This document shows, piece by piece, positions 1 through 9,233 of a DNA stretch of 28,474 bases. The stretch comes from Pilaira anomala. Lineage: Eukaryota > Mucoromycota > Mucoromycetes > Mucorales > Mucoraceae. Position numbers and translations under genes: made by a program. Under the pieces are notes generated by a model. That model saw only the letters and a list, made by a program, of their open reading frames with translations, ran no database searches and was not told where the DNA came from. How positions within the stretch are numbered: position 1 is the stretch's first letter; each line of letters begins with the position of its first letter. The stretch lies in the NCBI GenBank assembly GCA_025716855.1, contig JAIXMQ010000146.1:1-28474 (forward strand). The letters run 5' to 3'.

Positions 1-911
1 ATGTGTCCCGTCACATTACACAGATTGCACCTCATATTCTTTAAACGAAGTTGACAATGATTCATAGAATGATCAAGGGCATGGCAGTAACGGCAGTATG
101 ATGGCATTTGAGCCCAAGTGGCAAGCATATTAACTGCAGTGGAACTATCGCTATAGTTACCAGTCTCTTTGGAGTAATCAATGGGAGTGTAAGTCCAATG
201 AAGCCTATGGGAGATAGAGTTAAAGGGAGAGGTAGGAGAGGTGTTATCAGTGGAAAGTACTGCATAGCCATTACCACTATATACACCACTAGCACCAGTA
301 ACAAAACCACAATCCAGCAAAGTACCGAATCGAGACATGTTAGTAGTCATGTCACGGGTTACTTGTTCAGTGCCTCCAAAAAGACGAACATACTGATCAG
401 GGAGACCAGTAAGAGAAATTTTCATTATTTCAGCATTAGGTGAAAGAGAAGAATAAATTCTGAAGGTGTCGGTAAAAGAACTTAAAGAAAAAGTCGAATT
501 ATTTAAAAAATAGTGATATTTAGAAGGTGAAACTACAACTTCGGCATAGCAACGATTATAATCTCGACGAAAGTGTTCTCTGACTGACCAAAGATGAGCC
601 TGCCCACCGCAGAATTCTCTGAATGCGGAGAGGAAGGTTTTCTTTTTCTCGTCAATTAATAAGGAATGGTCGACGGTGCCCTTAATAAAAGGTCGAACGA
701 GAGTTGAGGAAAAGTGATCAAGCGGTGGAGTTGTGGGGTCAGCGCTGGTGGTGAGTGTTCCAGATTCACCGTTGGGCAGTGGGTTAGGCGTGCGACTGAT
801 ACTAGAGGTCTTTTTAGCTCCTCCAGAGACAGTTTGAGCCCATGATTTCTTATTATGATGGGTAGGCGGACCTTGAAAGGTACCTTTTTGAGTATTAGCG
901 GAAGAAGCCAT
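1..911 (-). CDS. LINE ORF1 (Gag-like, CCHC zinc knuckle), 5' part, open at window edge
   Basis: An uninterrupted reading frame of 303 codons runs from an ATG at 911-909 off the left edge, so the protein is partial at its C-terminus. The first ~75 residues are polar and low in complexity. A globular segment follows (residues ~75-235), then the knuckle C-R-Y-C-H-A-L-D-H-S-M-N-H-C, a CX2CX4HX4C zinc knuckle. A second knuckle begins (C-N-L-C-N-V-T-G-H) and is cut by the window end. The motif A-T-W-A-Q-M-P directly before the first knuckle is what I remember from ORF1-type proteins of Mucoromycota non-LTR retrotransposons. Such proteins bind the element RNA, and a reverse-transcriptase ORF would normally follow, beyond the window. 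The absence of stops suggests a young copy. An LTR-type Gag is the alternative, but no LTR is visible nearby. Confidence 0.7.
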   Translation of the reverse strand, partial: MASSANTQKGTFQGPPTHHNKKSWAQTVSGGAKKTSSISRTPNPLPNGESGTLTTSADPTTPPLDHFSSTLVRPFIKGTVDHSLLIDEKKKTFLSAFREFCGGQAHLWSVREHFRRDYNRCYAEVVVSPSKYHYFLNNSTFSLSSFTDTFRIYSSLSPNAEIMKISLTGLPDQYVRLFGGTEQVTRDMTTNMSRFGTLLDCGFVTGASGVYSGNGYAVLSTDNTSPTSPFNSISHRLHWTYTPIDYSKETGNYSDSSTAVNMLATWAQMPSYCRYCHALDHSMNHCQLRLKNMRCNLCNVTGH

Positions 912-1650
912 GACACTTTTATTCTACACTTTTTACATTTAATAAACACTTGTAAACAGTCCCAAAGTACTTAATATCTATTATGTACGTTTAATTTACG
1001 ATTGCCTCTTTTAGCATGTTATCCACCTTGAATCTCCCTGCTTAAATTTTATTTTGTGCCACAAGAACAGGACCTACGTCAGCCTTTTTCTTTTATTATG
1101 GTATCTTCCTCTTTGAGTAGTTGCCTTATATAGTAGTTCGTTAAAATAAAATAAAATCTTATGTAAGCTACCTATAACCACTGAGAGATGTAATGTATAA
1201 AAAAAATTTATTATTGTTCTTTTTCTTTTTTTTTCTTTGAATAAACTTTTTAAAGAGATTCAGATAACACTTAACAATTGCACACAGAATACCTGATGCT
1301 CATTATGGCTATGTATCATTTAAACCCTTTTAACTTTACATTATACCACTTTTCATTTGTATGCTTTTTTATTTATTCTTTACTGATATTTAGTATCCTA
1401 ATTTTTTATTTTTAATAAATTGAAATATCATGTAAAAAAAATTAACTTATTTTTAAAATTTCTGATATAGACATCTTCTCGAGTTAAAAAGATATTTATA
1501 AAAACAAAGTCGTAACGATGTTCCAGAATAAAATCAAATTTAACTATTGTCATATGCTCCTTTCTTTATTAAATTAAATTGATTTTAATTTCAAATGAAT
1601 AAACTATATAATAAAATGTAGACTAAATTCATTGATATTTTAACACAAAG
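912..1650. other. Non-coding AT-rich stretch, probable LINE 5' region plus intergenic
   Basis: This stretch lies upstream of the minus-strand ORF1 start and ends at the first Tc1/mariner element. It is AT-rich with short homopolymers. I see no coding segment, RNA gene or clear repeat. The part next to ORF1 could be the LINE 5' untranslated region, but nothing marks its boundary. Confidence 0.5.
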
Positions 1651-1652
1651 TA

Positions 1653-2875
1653 GCTTAAGAGTGTATTGATATAAAATAAAATTTATTTTAAAAAAGGTTA
1701 ATATTTTGTGTGCCCACCCTTCGCTTTAATTACTGCCTTCAATCTACTCGGCATTGACTCAACAAGAACTCTTAAATAATTGACATCAATTGTCGCCCAT
1801 TCTTCAATGAGGACTCTCTTTAAGTCATTCTTGTTATTAATGGAGCCTCTGCGTTTCGATATCAAGCTTTCAAGCTTTTCCCAGATATTCTCAATAGGGT
1901 TGAGGTCTGGACTTTGTGCAGGCCAGAAATCAAATGGGTATATCTCCCATCTTGCCTTATACCAGGTGCTATAGCTGCCGACATGGCAAGGGGCATTATC
2001 CTCCTGAAAGATAAACTTTCTATTGGTATCCTCTTCAAGTTTGCGGAGATACGGGATGAAACTGGAGGATAAAATGTTAGCGTATCTTTTCTGGTTAACA
2101 TTTTCATCTAAAATGACAAGAGGGCCGATACCACCAGCCCAAAAGCAACTCCAAATCATCACTGATCCCTTTCCAAACTTATGAGTTCCAATAATTTTGT
2201 CTTCCTGGTACCTCTCACCAACCCATCTGATTACTTTAGCACCTCCATCATTACCTGTAACCGTGAATCTCGATTCATCTGACCAGATGACAGATGCCCA
2301 CTTGTCGAACGACCAATCAACTCTTTTTTTACACCATTCGAGTCGCTTTTTCATATGTTTAGGTGTTAAACTTGGTTTGCGTGCTGGTGTGTAAATTCCA
2401 AACCCATTTTCTACCAAATATTTTTTGAGAGTTTGAATACAGATATTGACACCTGCTTGAGCCAATAGTGCGTTATGAACCCGAAGTGGCTCAAAAGGAA
2501 AACTTTTCACACTTCGAACTATAGCTCTTGTGTCTCTATCAGAAACTTTTCTTGGTCTTCCAGTACTTTTTTTTGGTATGGCAGTACCATTTTTCTTGAT
2601 TCGCTCTATACAACCAAACACGGTTGAAGTATTGAGGTTCATTTTTCGTGCAATGTCCACAATCTTACAATTACCGAACTCATATGCACCCGAGATCTGA
2701 CCGTATTGGTAATCGGTGAGATTCTTATACTTTTGGTGTTGTACGTTAGTGATGTCTTGCATTATTGAAGCGATCGTGTTTGGAAAAGTGGTTCAATCTT
2801 AAAATAAAAGTAATAGACCCTTACAATAAAAAAACTGAAATTTTAAAAAATCCATATCTTTATTCACTCCGACTG
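1653..2875 (-). mobile_element. Tc1/mariner-family transposon with TA target duplications
   Basis: The right end reads, from outside inward, CAGTCGGAGTGAATAAAG, directly flanked by TA (2876-2877). The likely left end begins after TA at 1651-1652 and is a degenerate match: GAGTG and then GATAT are shared in register, with several mismatches. The right boundary is the firmer one. The element is 1223 bases and holds one transposase ORF. TA target duplications and CAGT-type ends are typical of Tc1/mariner. The left terminus is so diverged that the element may no longer move by itself even though the ORF is intact. Confidence 0.6.
1698..2762 (-). CDS. Tc1/mariner transposase, open reading frame
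   Basis: This 354-residue frame is about the usual length of Tc1-like transposases (~340). The N-terminal ~110 residues form the paired helix-turn-helix DNA-binding region, with a GRPRK basic stretch (near residue 68) between the two halves. The catalytic DDE domain follows: first Asp in I-W-S-D-E-S-R-F, second Asp in F-Q-E-D-N-A-P-C-H, and Glu in S-P-D-L-N-P-I-E-N-I-W. I count 35 residues between the second Asp and the Glu, so DD35E rather than the DD34E of classical Tc1. The C-terminal end K-A-K-G-G-H-T-K-Y is the usual family tail. The enzyme would excise the element and reinsert it at TA. No frameshift or internal stop is present. The start is the first Met of the frame and puts the helix-turn-helix in the expected place. 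Confidence 0.93.
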   Translation of the reverse strand: MQDITNVQHQKYKNLTDYQYGQISGAYEFGNCKIVDIARKMNLNTSTVFGCIERIKKNGTAIPKKSTGRPRKVSDRDTRAIVRSVKSFPFEPLRVHNALLAQAGVNICIQTLKKYLVENGFGIYTPARKPSLTPKHMKKRLEWCKKRVDWSFDKWASVIWSDESRFTVTGNDGGAKVIRWVGERYQEDKIIGTHKFGKGSVMIWSCFWAGGIGPLVILDENVNQKRYANILSSSFIPYLRKLEEDTNRKFIFQEDNAPCHVGSYSTWYKARWEIYPFDFWPAQSPDLNPIENIWEKLESLISKRRGSINNKNDLKRVLIEEWATIDVNYLRVLVESMPSRLKAVIKAKGGHTKY

Positions 2876-3255
2876 TATAGCATATGGCCTAAAATATTGT
2901 TAAATAAGAGTCCGTTTGCTAGCTACTATAACAATAACAAGTAATTTCCGCTATAAATAAAAATTAACAAGATCTAATGAAGGATCAGGCTTATTGATAA
3001 ACTATACTCAAACAGCCCTATAACATGAAATGTTTATGCTACAGTAATCCTCTTTTTTCTTTAAATATGCAGTGCATCTATTTTTAAATCATATATTTTA
3101 AAAAAACGGACATTTTCAGCTTTTGGTTTAAACTCCGTTTTTTTTTAAAAAAAAAATGCTCATTGCGAACATTCTTACATTTTATGATGCCAAACATGAA
3201 TTAAAGATATTTTAAAATATTAATGGGGACTATTATAATGTACAAATATTTTTTT

Positions 3256-3590
3256 TTATTGATATAAGCGAAGTTTTCGATGTGATTTCTGATCTTTAGA
3301 AAACTTCTTTACCACCTCTAAAGCCTGTCTTGCATCTTTTCCCTGACTGTGGGCTTCAATATACCTAAAAAATTTTATTCCAATATCTTCTTATCAGCAA
3401 AGGTGGTTCTCTAGGAGGGGAAGCACTATCCAAGAACGAATTTATGTTTTTGTCCAAAGAAACAAAACTGTAATTGCAGTTTTGTCGAGCCGTTTTTTTA
3501 GCCGCACCAGAATCTTTCAATCGGGTTAGTCTCACAGTGAAACCGGGGGTACAGCTCAAAGATATGGCCTTGCTTAGCTATACATACGTA
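3256..3590 (-). pseudogene. C-terminal fragment of a DDE transposase, frameshifted
   Basis: Three frames read in order on the minus strand give one recognisable protein tail. The first piece holds Y-P-R-F-H-C-E-T-N-P-I-E-R-F-W, the catalytic Glu block of the DDE superfamily endonucleases common in fungi. After a +1 break at about 3500, the frame continues with a segment ending R-R-Y-W-N-K-I. A second break at about 3370 leads to Y-I-E-A-H-S-Q-G-K-D-A-R-Q-A-L and the closing S-K-D-Q-K-S-H-R-K-L, with a stop at 3258-3256. The order matches the family tail (Glu block, small helical domain, Y-K-S-H-R-R-like end). The N-terminal domain and the first two catalytic Asp residues are missing. It lies inside the 3070-4441 element and is presumably its transposase. 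Confidence 0.7.
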
Positions 3591-3599
3591 CTTAAATAT

Positions 3600-3935
3600 T
3601 TATGTATGCAAATTGGTTGAGTTGAATTATAGTGTATAAAATTGGTTAAGTTGATCGTATTAGTTAAAAAAATTTTCAAGTAATTAAAGGAAGCTTATAG
3701 AACTGGGAATTGCTGTTAAAATTATAGTTTTCAATACGAATTATTGTTTATGCCAATTGGTAGAGTTGAATTATTATATATGCAAATTGGTTGAGTTGAG
3801 TTATTTTGTATGCAAATTGGTTGAGTTGAATTATTATGTATAAGGCAAGTAAGTTGAGTTGAATTATTGTGTATAATAAAAATGAGTTGAGTTGAATTAT
3901 TGTGTATACAAATAGGTTAAGTTGACCTTGTAAGT
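3600..3935. repeat. Minisatellite, about 30-base unit
   Basis: The unit TATGCAAATTGGTTGAGTTG, followed by about ten more bases (AATTATTNTG), is repeated. The clearest tandem run is 3748-3925, about six units of 30-33 bases with decay toward the right. One or two further copies lie at 3600-3660, separated by unrelated sequence. The array is inside the 25-base-TIR element, next to the broken transposase. Confidence 0.8.
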
Positions 3936-4443
3936 AGAACTTTTCTCAAATAGCTAAATGATTTACATATTGCGCTAAGTAAATTGTTTATTACCAATGA
4001 TGGAACTCAAAATTACTGTAAAAGTTATTAGTTTTTTAATCCAGTTTGTTGGTTATTTTTTTTTTACATGTATGAGATCCGAGAATTGGGTTTAGTCTAG
4101 TTATGTTAATAAAGATGGTCTCAGCTCAAGATTTAATCTCCGGTGTAGCATAACTATGCAATATTATTGGCTGGAGTTGCTCCGATATTGATTTCGTAAT
4201 CCGAAATTGACTGGACATTGGGGGGCTTGCCCTGTTATTAAATTGATATTTTGTGAGAAAATTCTGAAATTTTTTTTTAGCAAAAATAAACTTTCCTATT
4301 CATAGATCTCTTTTAAATGCTTTATTTAATTGAAGTATGATTATTCCGGTTGATTTATTTTATTTTTTTGGTAGTGAACTCCCATTTTTTTAAAAAAAAT
4401 TCTTAGAGCTTAAAGCATATGATTTAAAAATAGATGCACTGTA

Positions 4444-5950
4444 TATCCACTGAATTAAATGGTACCCTTGATACATTTAAGATGTATGAATCATTTATAC
4501 ATAATTGCAAGTATTTTTTATTGCTTTACTTTAAAACCAAGTTTCTGGAATAACAAGACAGCGGTAGTAAATAAAAATTATACCTGCTGAAGATTCAAAG
4601 CAAGTGAATTTTTCATAAAATAATATAACATTAAGCTTTATAGGTAGGGCCCAATTTTTTCTTTTTTTTTCCAGCAACGTGTTTTTAAAGGCAATAATAA
4701 ATTCAAGAATTATAGGACTCAAACTTGTATACTTGTAACAAGTACCTATGTTCCCTTGGTAAAACTTACGGCAAGAATATATATATGTGAATTACGTAGC
4801 TGAATATACATATCAACTCGAATAAGCAAGCTTTATTTGTTTGGTTATGTCTTAATCAAAAGTTTTTCTGGTACTCATAATTTGATTAAATAGAGCATAA
4901 CTAACCCCCATTGAACATTTACTCGTGTGATTAAAAGACTTGAAATGTATACACATTGTGACTTTAATTAATGAGCGTATTCAAATGTTAATATTTTTTG
5001 TTATCACCTCAAAAAAAAAAAGGTTCTTTATTACATAAGTGTTAAAGGCTAACTTTTTAAATAAAAAAAAATTGTTCTTTTTTGCTTTTACCTATAAAAT
5101 CGTAAAACTTTTTAACAATAAATAGATATGCCATATCTTAATGGATATAATGTGTTGAAGAGTGGGTGCTGTAATAAAAAATAAAATAGCTACAAATAAA
5201 GTTTTAGCCTTATTTGTTATTGTTACCTCATAAATATCTTGACTCTATAAATCAGCAATAGCACGAAGTACAAAAAAAAAATATTCGAATTAACTTAATT
5301 GAACAATATTAAAGAAGAATTCCTTTAAAACAATAAAAAATGCTATAGTTTTCAGTTATGATAACACGATTGATGCGATCACTTAATACATGTGAAAGTC
5401 TTTGTTTCTGAATTAAAATATTTTTGGCTAAAGGTTGTGTTGCAGTACCGCTCACAATACTGTGGAACCCAAAAAAAAATACATTTTTTTTCAGATGTGT
5501 TAAAACTATCGTGTCAATAGATTCTAAAATCAGTTTTAATACAACACTACTATTTCTTTTTGACATGTGTATTTGCTTTAGTTCAATAAAAATAGAGGAT
5601 CCGAGAAATGGGATTGGAAATGAGTCTAATAAATCTATTGTGTAATCAAATGTAAAATTAACTAGGGTAACTAAAAAAGAAGAAACAGATTGGTTTTTCC
5701 TCTTTTTCCTCTTTTTCCCCTTTTTTTTTATTTCCTATATTCCACCTATTATAATTGTTTATCATCCATATATATTACATGCATGATGTATTTAATTTGA
5801 GCTTTCATATATTTCTTTTGCTTGTAATCAAAACATATGTTACTAATCGTGGGAACCGCGTAATAATCAGGTACCGTGTAACAAACATGAAAAAAAAATT
5901 CATATCGTTTTCTGATACCAAGTTTCCTTTTTTTTGTTTCGTTTCTTTCT
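4444..5950. other. Non-coding AT-rich intergenic stretch
   Basis: About 1.5 kb between two DNA transposons. I see only short chance reading frames without recognisable motifs, scattered homopolymers, and a pyrimidine-rich tract (5696-5730). No RNA gene or coding remnant could be supported on either strand. Confidence 0.5.
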
Positions 5951-5952
5951 TA

Positions 5953-7288
5953 CAGTCACGAGAACCATTATTTGGTGAATTTTTATTGTATAAAAAATTT
6001 AATTTTCCAAGGTAGCATTTCAAATTAAGATGACATATGGTCAATAAATAATAAAGACACCACAGTTTTGAAAAAGTTAGGAAAACATGTTTATTAAATA
6101 AATATAAAAAAAAACTCGAAGTTAGAAGCGCGTTGGCCCCCCTTTGGCTTTAATTACAGCCTCGCATCTTTCCTTCATTCCCTTTACCAACGTACCAGCA
6201 TACTCTACACCAAGTTTATCCCATTCCTCCTTCAAAACCTCCTTCAATTTTTTCATACTATTTACCTCGGACCTTCACTTACCAATCCTGTTTTTGAAAA
6301 GTCCCCAAACGTTCTCGATGGGGTTCAGATCTGGACTTTGAGCTAGCCAGTACACAAAGCCCTTAATATGCCAACACTGTTTCCACCATCTTGCATACGT
6401 TGAAGTATGACAGCTGGCACCATCTTCTTGGAATATAAACACCCTCTGCTCTTCCTCTGAAAGTCTAGTAACCCAAGAGATATAATTATTTGACAAGCAG
6501 TTGATGTAAGCTTCTTGCTTCTTGATCCACTGTAGTGTCAAAAAACACCAAAGGACCAAATCCACCGCCCCAAAAGCATCCCCAGACCATGACGCTACCA
6601 ATCCCCCACTTGGTCGTCTGTACAATATTAGCAGCGTCATATCTGTGGCATTTTTGTCGAATAACTCTTGGAGCTCCAACATGACCTCCTGCAGTGAATT
6701 TCGACTCATCCGACCAAATTACACTAATCCATTGGTCTTCATCCCAATTAACATGCTGTCTTGCCCATTCCAGTCTTTTTTTCTTGTGTTCTTCTGTCAA
6801 ACGTGGTTTATGGGCTGCAATGTATGAAGAGTATCCCTCCCTTTTTAAACTCTTAATGACTGCTGCTATACAGACATCGATGTCCATCTTTTTTAGTTCG
6901 ACTTTTAAGTCATTATAGCAGCATAATGGGTCCTTATGCAAAATCTGCTTGAGATGTCGCATTGCTCTTTCATCAAGTTTATGCTTAATATCAGGCCTCT
7001 TGCTTCTTTCTGTTGTCTTTCTCTTTTCGTATCTCTCGAGAAAATTAGTGACGGTAGAGTAAGGAATGCCCATGTGTCTTGAAATTCCGAACTTACTCAA
7101 GTGATAAATACCACCTAAATCAAATTCAGAATATTTATTATAATTGTTATTTGAGTCTGTTTTAGTATTTGAAGTTGACATTGCTGTTTAGATTAGTAGA
7201 TAGTGGAGTAAGAGTCGTTTTATTGTTTAAAAAAAAGGTGGTTTTTGAAAAATATAAAAATATCACCAAATAAGGGTTTTCGTGACTG
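5953..7288 (-). mobile_element. Complete but inactive Tc1/mariner transposon with TIRs and TA duplication
   Basis: The left end (5953-5978) and the reverse complement of the right end (7263-7288) match at 24 of 26 positions. The repeat starts CAGTCACGA and runs to TTATTTGGTGA. Both ends are flanked by TA (5951-5952 and 7289-7290), the target duplication of the superfamily. The element is 1336 bases. Its single gene, on the minus strand, fills most of the interior and is broken. The ends differ clearly from those of the element at 1653-2875, so these are two separate families. Confidence 0.9.
6122..7181 (-). pseudogene. Tc1/mariner transposase pseudogene (7-base duplication plus nonsense codon)
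   Basis: From the ATG at 7181, 231 codons cover the helix-turn-helix region and the first catalytic Asp (I-W-S-D-E-S-K-F), then run into a false stop. The frame is lost at 6511-6524, where the heptamer cttcttg stands twice in tandem. Counted once, the frame would continue into the segment holding F-Q-E-D-G-A-S-C-H (second Asp) and S-P-D-L-N-P-I-E-N-V-W (Glu, 35 residues later). A TGA at 6277-6275 then ends that frame early. Beyond it the same frame continues to A-K-G-G-P-T-R-F and a natural stop at 6124-6122, matching the C-terminus of the transposase at 1698-2762. Two independent lesions show that the copy is dead. Confidence 0.93.
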
Positions 7289-7290
7289 TA

Positions 7291-7967
7291 TAATAGGCCA
7301 AAACTCAAGACATGCCTACAGCTCAAACTCGTAATGTATCTATAATAATATGGTACATAAAGTAACTACTAAACTCATATCCCATATTTTTTTTATAAGC
7401 TAACTGTGGTGAATCCACAATAGTAAATATGGTAGATCTAAATTATAGCCAATAAATTTGAGTATGCTTAAATAAACTATCGTAAATTTACAATGGATAA
7501 ATAAATAATTCCTTACAAGCATATATGGTTCGCTTGGATAATATATTCAAATGGATAAACATAAACTATCTTTAAAAATACACATCCTTCAATCATATCA
7601 ATTGAATGAATGGTATAATAATTATCAAGACAATATTATATATATAAAAGCCTACACCATCTACCGACATTATTAGTATAAATAGGATACATTATTTAGA
7701 CATCATAGAATAACTCAATCTTTATTTTTTATAATAAAACTTACCCCGAAAGGAGCTTTAAATATACATTTATATCTACTGTTTTTTTTTATCATTTTTT
7801 TTCGCAAGAAATATTCTCCAAATTAGAGCGTATTTCTTCACACTAATAATATAAAAGTTTTTTTATTTAAGAGAAAAAAAGAAATCTATATATTTGGTTT
7901 TGTGGAATTAAGAATATGAAAAAAAAAGATACATAATTTGTCGATGCTAAAACACGAAATAAGAAAG
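7291..7967. other. Non-coding, very AT-rich stretch
   Basis: This stretch follows the right TA of the inactive mariner element. It is strongly AT-rich with TA-dinucleotide patches near 7635. I find no coding segment, repeat array or RNA gene. Confidence 0.5.
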
Positions 7968-8664
7968 TTACAAGTTTTGAATGCTACCAGCAGAAGATTT
8001 GATGCCCTTATTAAATACATAGTAAGACTGCACCAATTCAACCTGACGTGTAATATCAGATAGATTTATAACAGCATACTTTGGATCAATTATTCTACAT
8101 TCAGGATCGTCGAGTAATTGTTGTTCCTTGTGTATATTCATCGTAACAACTGGTATACAAGGATCATAATTAGCAACTTTATGACTCTTCATAACTTCAA
8201 TTAATGCCAAAAATGATGTATATTCTTCATCTGTTGTATCACACGACTTTTTACTTATTCAAAATAAAATATGACAAAGCCAACGAACCAACATTGCTTA
8301 ACATTATTACGGAAACTATAGGAAATTTGTTTAAAACGTGAGTATATATGTATATATATAATCTAATATATTTAAGATATAATCTAATACTTACTCTATA
8401 TGGCAAGATTCAAACATAACAAGATGTTTACCACGATGATTTTCTTTTGTCTTTATTCTATCAAAAGCACATCTGTATACTTCATCATTCATCCAAGCTC
8501 TACCAGTAATTGTTATTTCAAAATAAATGATTTTCACTTGATGAAAAGGAGTAAAACTGGAACGACTGTAGTATTTCTCAAGGGATTTGAAAATACTCTT
8601 GATTGGTAGAAACACGAAGTCTCTTGTTGCTGTTAGAAGGATTGGGCAAAGTATAATTAGACAT
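7968..8664 (-). pseudogene. Degraded protein-coding gene, family not recognised
   Basis: Reading leftward from an ATG at 8664-8662, the frame opens M-S-N-Y-T-L-P-N-P-S-N and breaks after ~28 codons. The next frame gives a credible segment containing I-T-G-R-A-W-M-N-D-E-V-Y-R-C-A-F and G-K-H-L-V-M-F-E-S-C-H-I. It ends at a good donor (GTAAGT, about 8396). After a plausible acceptor (about 8307) comes N-V-K-Q-C-W-F-V-G-F-V-I-F-Y-F. Another frame then carries D-T-T-D-E-E-Y-T-S-F-L-A-L-I-E-V-M through D-D-P-E-C-R-I-I-D-P-K-Y-A-V to the stop at 7970-7968. Composition and intron phasing look like real protein, but at least two frame breaks are needed. It resembles accessory proteins of repetitive Mucoromycota families, but I cannot name one. 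Confidence 0.5.
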
Positions 8665-8707
8665 TATTAGTGTTTGAAAAGATGAAAAGCACTACTATTA
8701 TATAGGC

Positions 8708-8735
8708 AAAAAAAAAAAAAAAAAAAGAGAGAGAG
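8708..8735. repeat. Poly(A) tract followed by GA dinucleotides
   Basis: Nineteen consecutive A (8708-8726) are followed by gagagagaga. This is a simple repeat. It could be a scar of a retroposed tail, but no duplicated flanks are visible. Confidence 0.7.
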
Positions 8736-8770
8736 ATAGGACATAATGGCTCATTTATTCATTTATGTTG

Positions 8771-8907
8771 TAAAAATTGGATGGTCTTGTAAAAATGGAT
8801 GATTTTGACAAATTTGATGATTTTTTCAAATTGGATGATTTTGACAAATTGGATGATTCTTTCAAATTGGATGATTTTGACAAATTGGATGATTTTGACA
8901 AATTGGT
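8771..8907. repeat. Minisatellite, 18-base unit
   Basis: The unit CAAATTGGATGATTTTGA is repeated about seven times with point changes; a variant replaces TTTGA by TTTTT or TCTTT. Because 18 is a multiple of three, both strands stay open through the array (hexapeptides I-L-T-N-W-M on plus, F-V-K-I-I-Q on minus). These frames are by-products of the repeat, not genes. Confidence 0.85.
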
Positions 8908-9058
8908 TATACAAATTGAAAGCATACAACAGATCGTTCAACTCCTGTAAAAAAATTAAATCATCTTTAAAGTTTGAACGAATCAATATGGTTTTTTTAT
9001 TTTTGTGAGTTACAAATATAGGATTTCAAAATTTTATTGGTTGTCATAATGGAAGGTA

Positions 9059-9231
9059 CCGTACCCGCTCTATTTAAGGCCGTTCGATTTAAGGCCATTT
9101 CCGATTTAAGGCCGCAATTTTCTGAATATTTTGCCTATTTTAACTTTTTTCAAGGCATAAATAAGGCCATGACACGATTTAAGGCCGCAAAAGTCTGAAA
9201 TTTTTTATGGCCTTATATAGAGCGGGTACTG
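9059..9231. mobile_element. 173-base MITE with 23-base TIRs and TA target duplication
   Basis: The left end 9059-9081 and the reverse complement of the right end 9209-9231 agree at 21 of 23 positions. The shared core is GTACCCGCTCTAT, ending in AAGGCC. TA flanks both ends (9057-9058 and 9232-9233). The interior is non-coding and repeats the motif CGATTTAAGGCC about three times in the same orientation. Size, TIRs and TA duplication fit a MITE mobilised by a Tc1/mariner or pogo-type transposase. Its ends match neither mariner element of this window, so its driver must be elsewhere. Confidence 0.88.
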
Positions 9232-9233
9232 TA

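Larger units (their letters stand above)
3070..4441. mobile_element. Decayed DNA transposon with perfect 25-base TIRs
   Basis: Positions 3070-3094 and 4417-4441 are exact reverse complements over 25 bases; the repeat starts CAGTGCATCTATTTTTAAAT. The right end is followed by TA (4442-4443); the left end is preceded by TG, perhaps a mutated TA. The 1372-base interior carries the broken C-terminal part of a DDE transposase (minus strand, near the left end) and a minisatellite. The CAGTG start and TA flank suggest the Tc1/mariner superfamily. The contrast between perfect TIRs and a largely eroded interior suggests a non-autonomous derivative. Confidence 0.75.

Noticed and set aside
5309..6044. 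Small open frames between 5309 and 6044 on both strands
   Set aside because: They overlap each other, have no motifs, and one crosses the left TIR of the mariner element.
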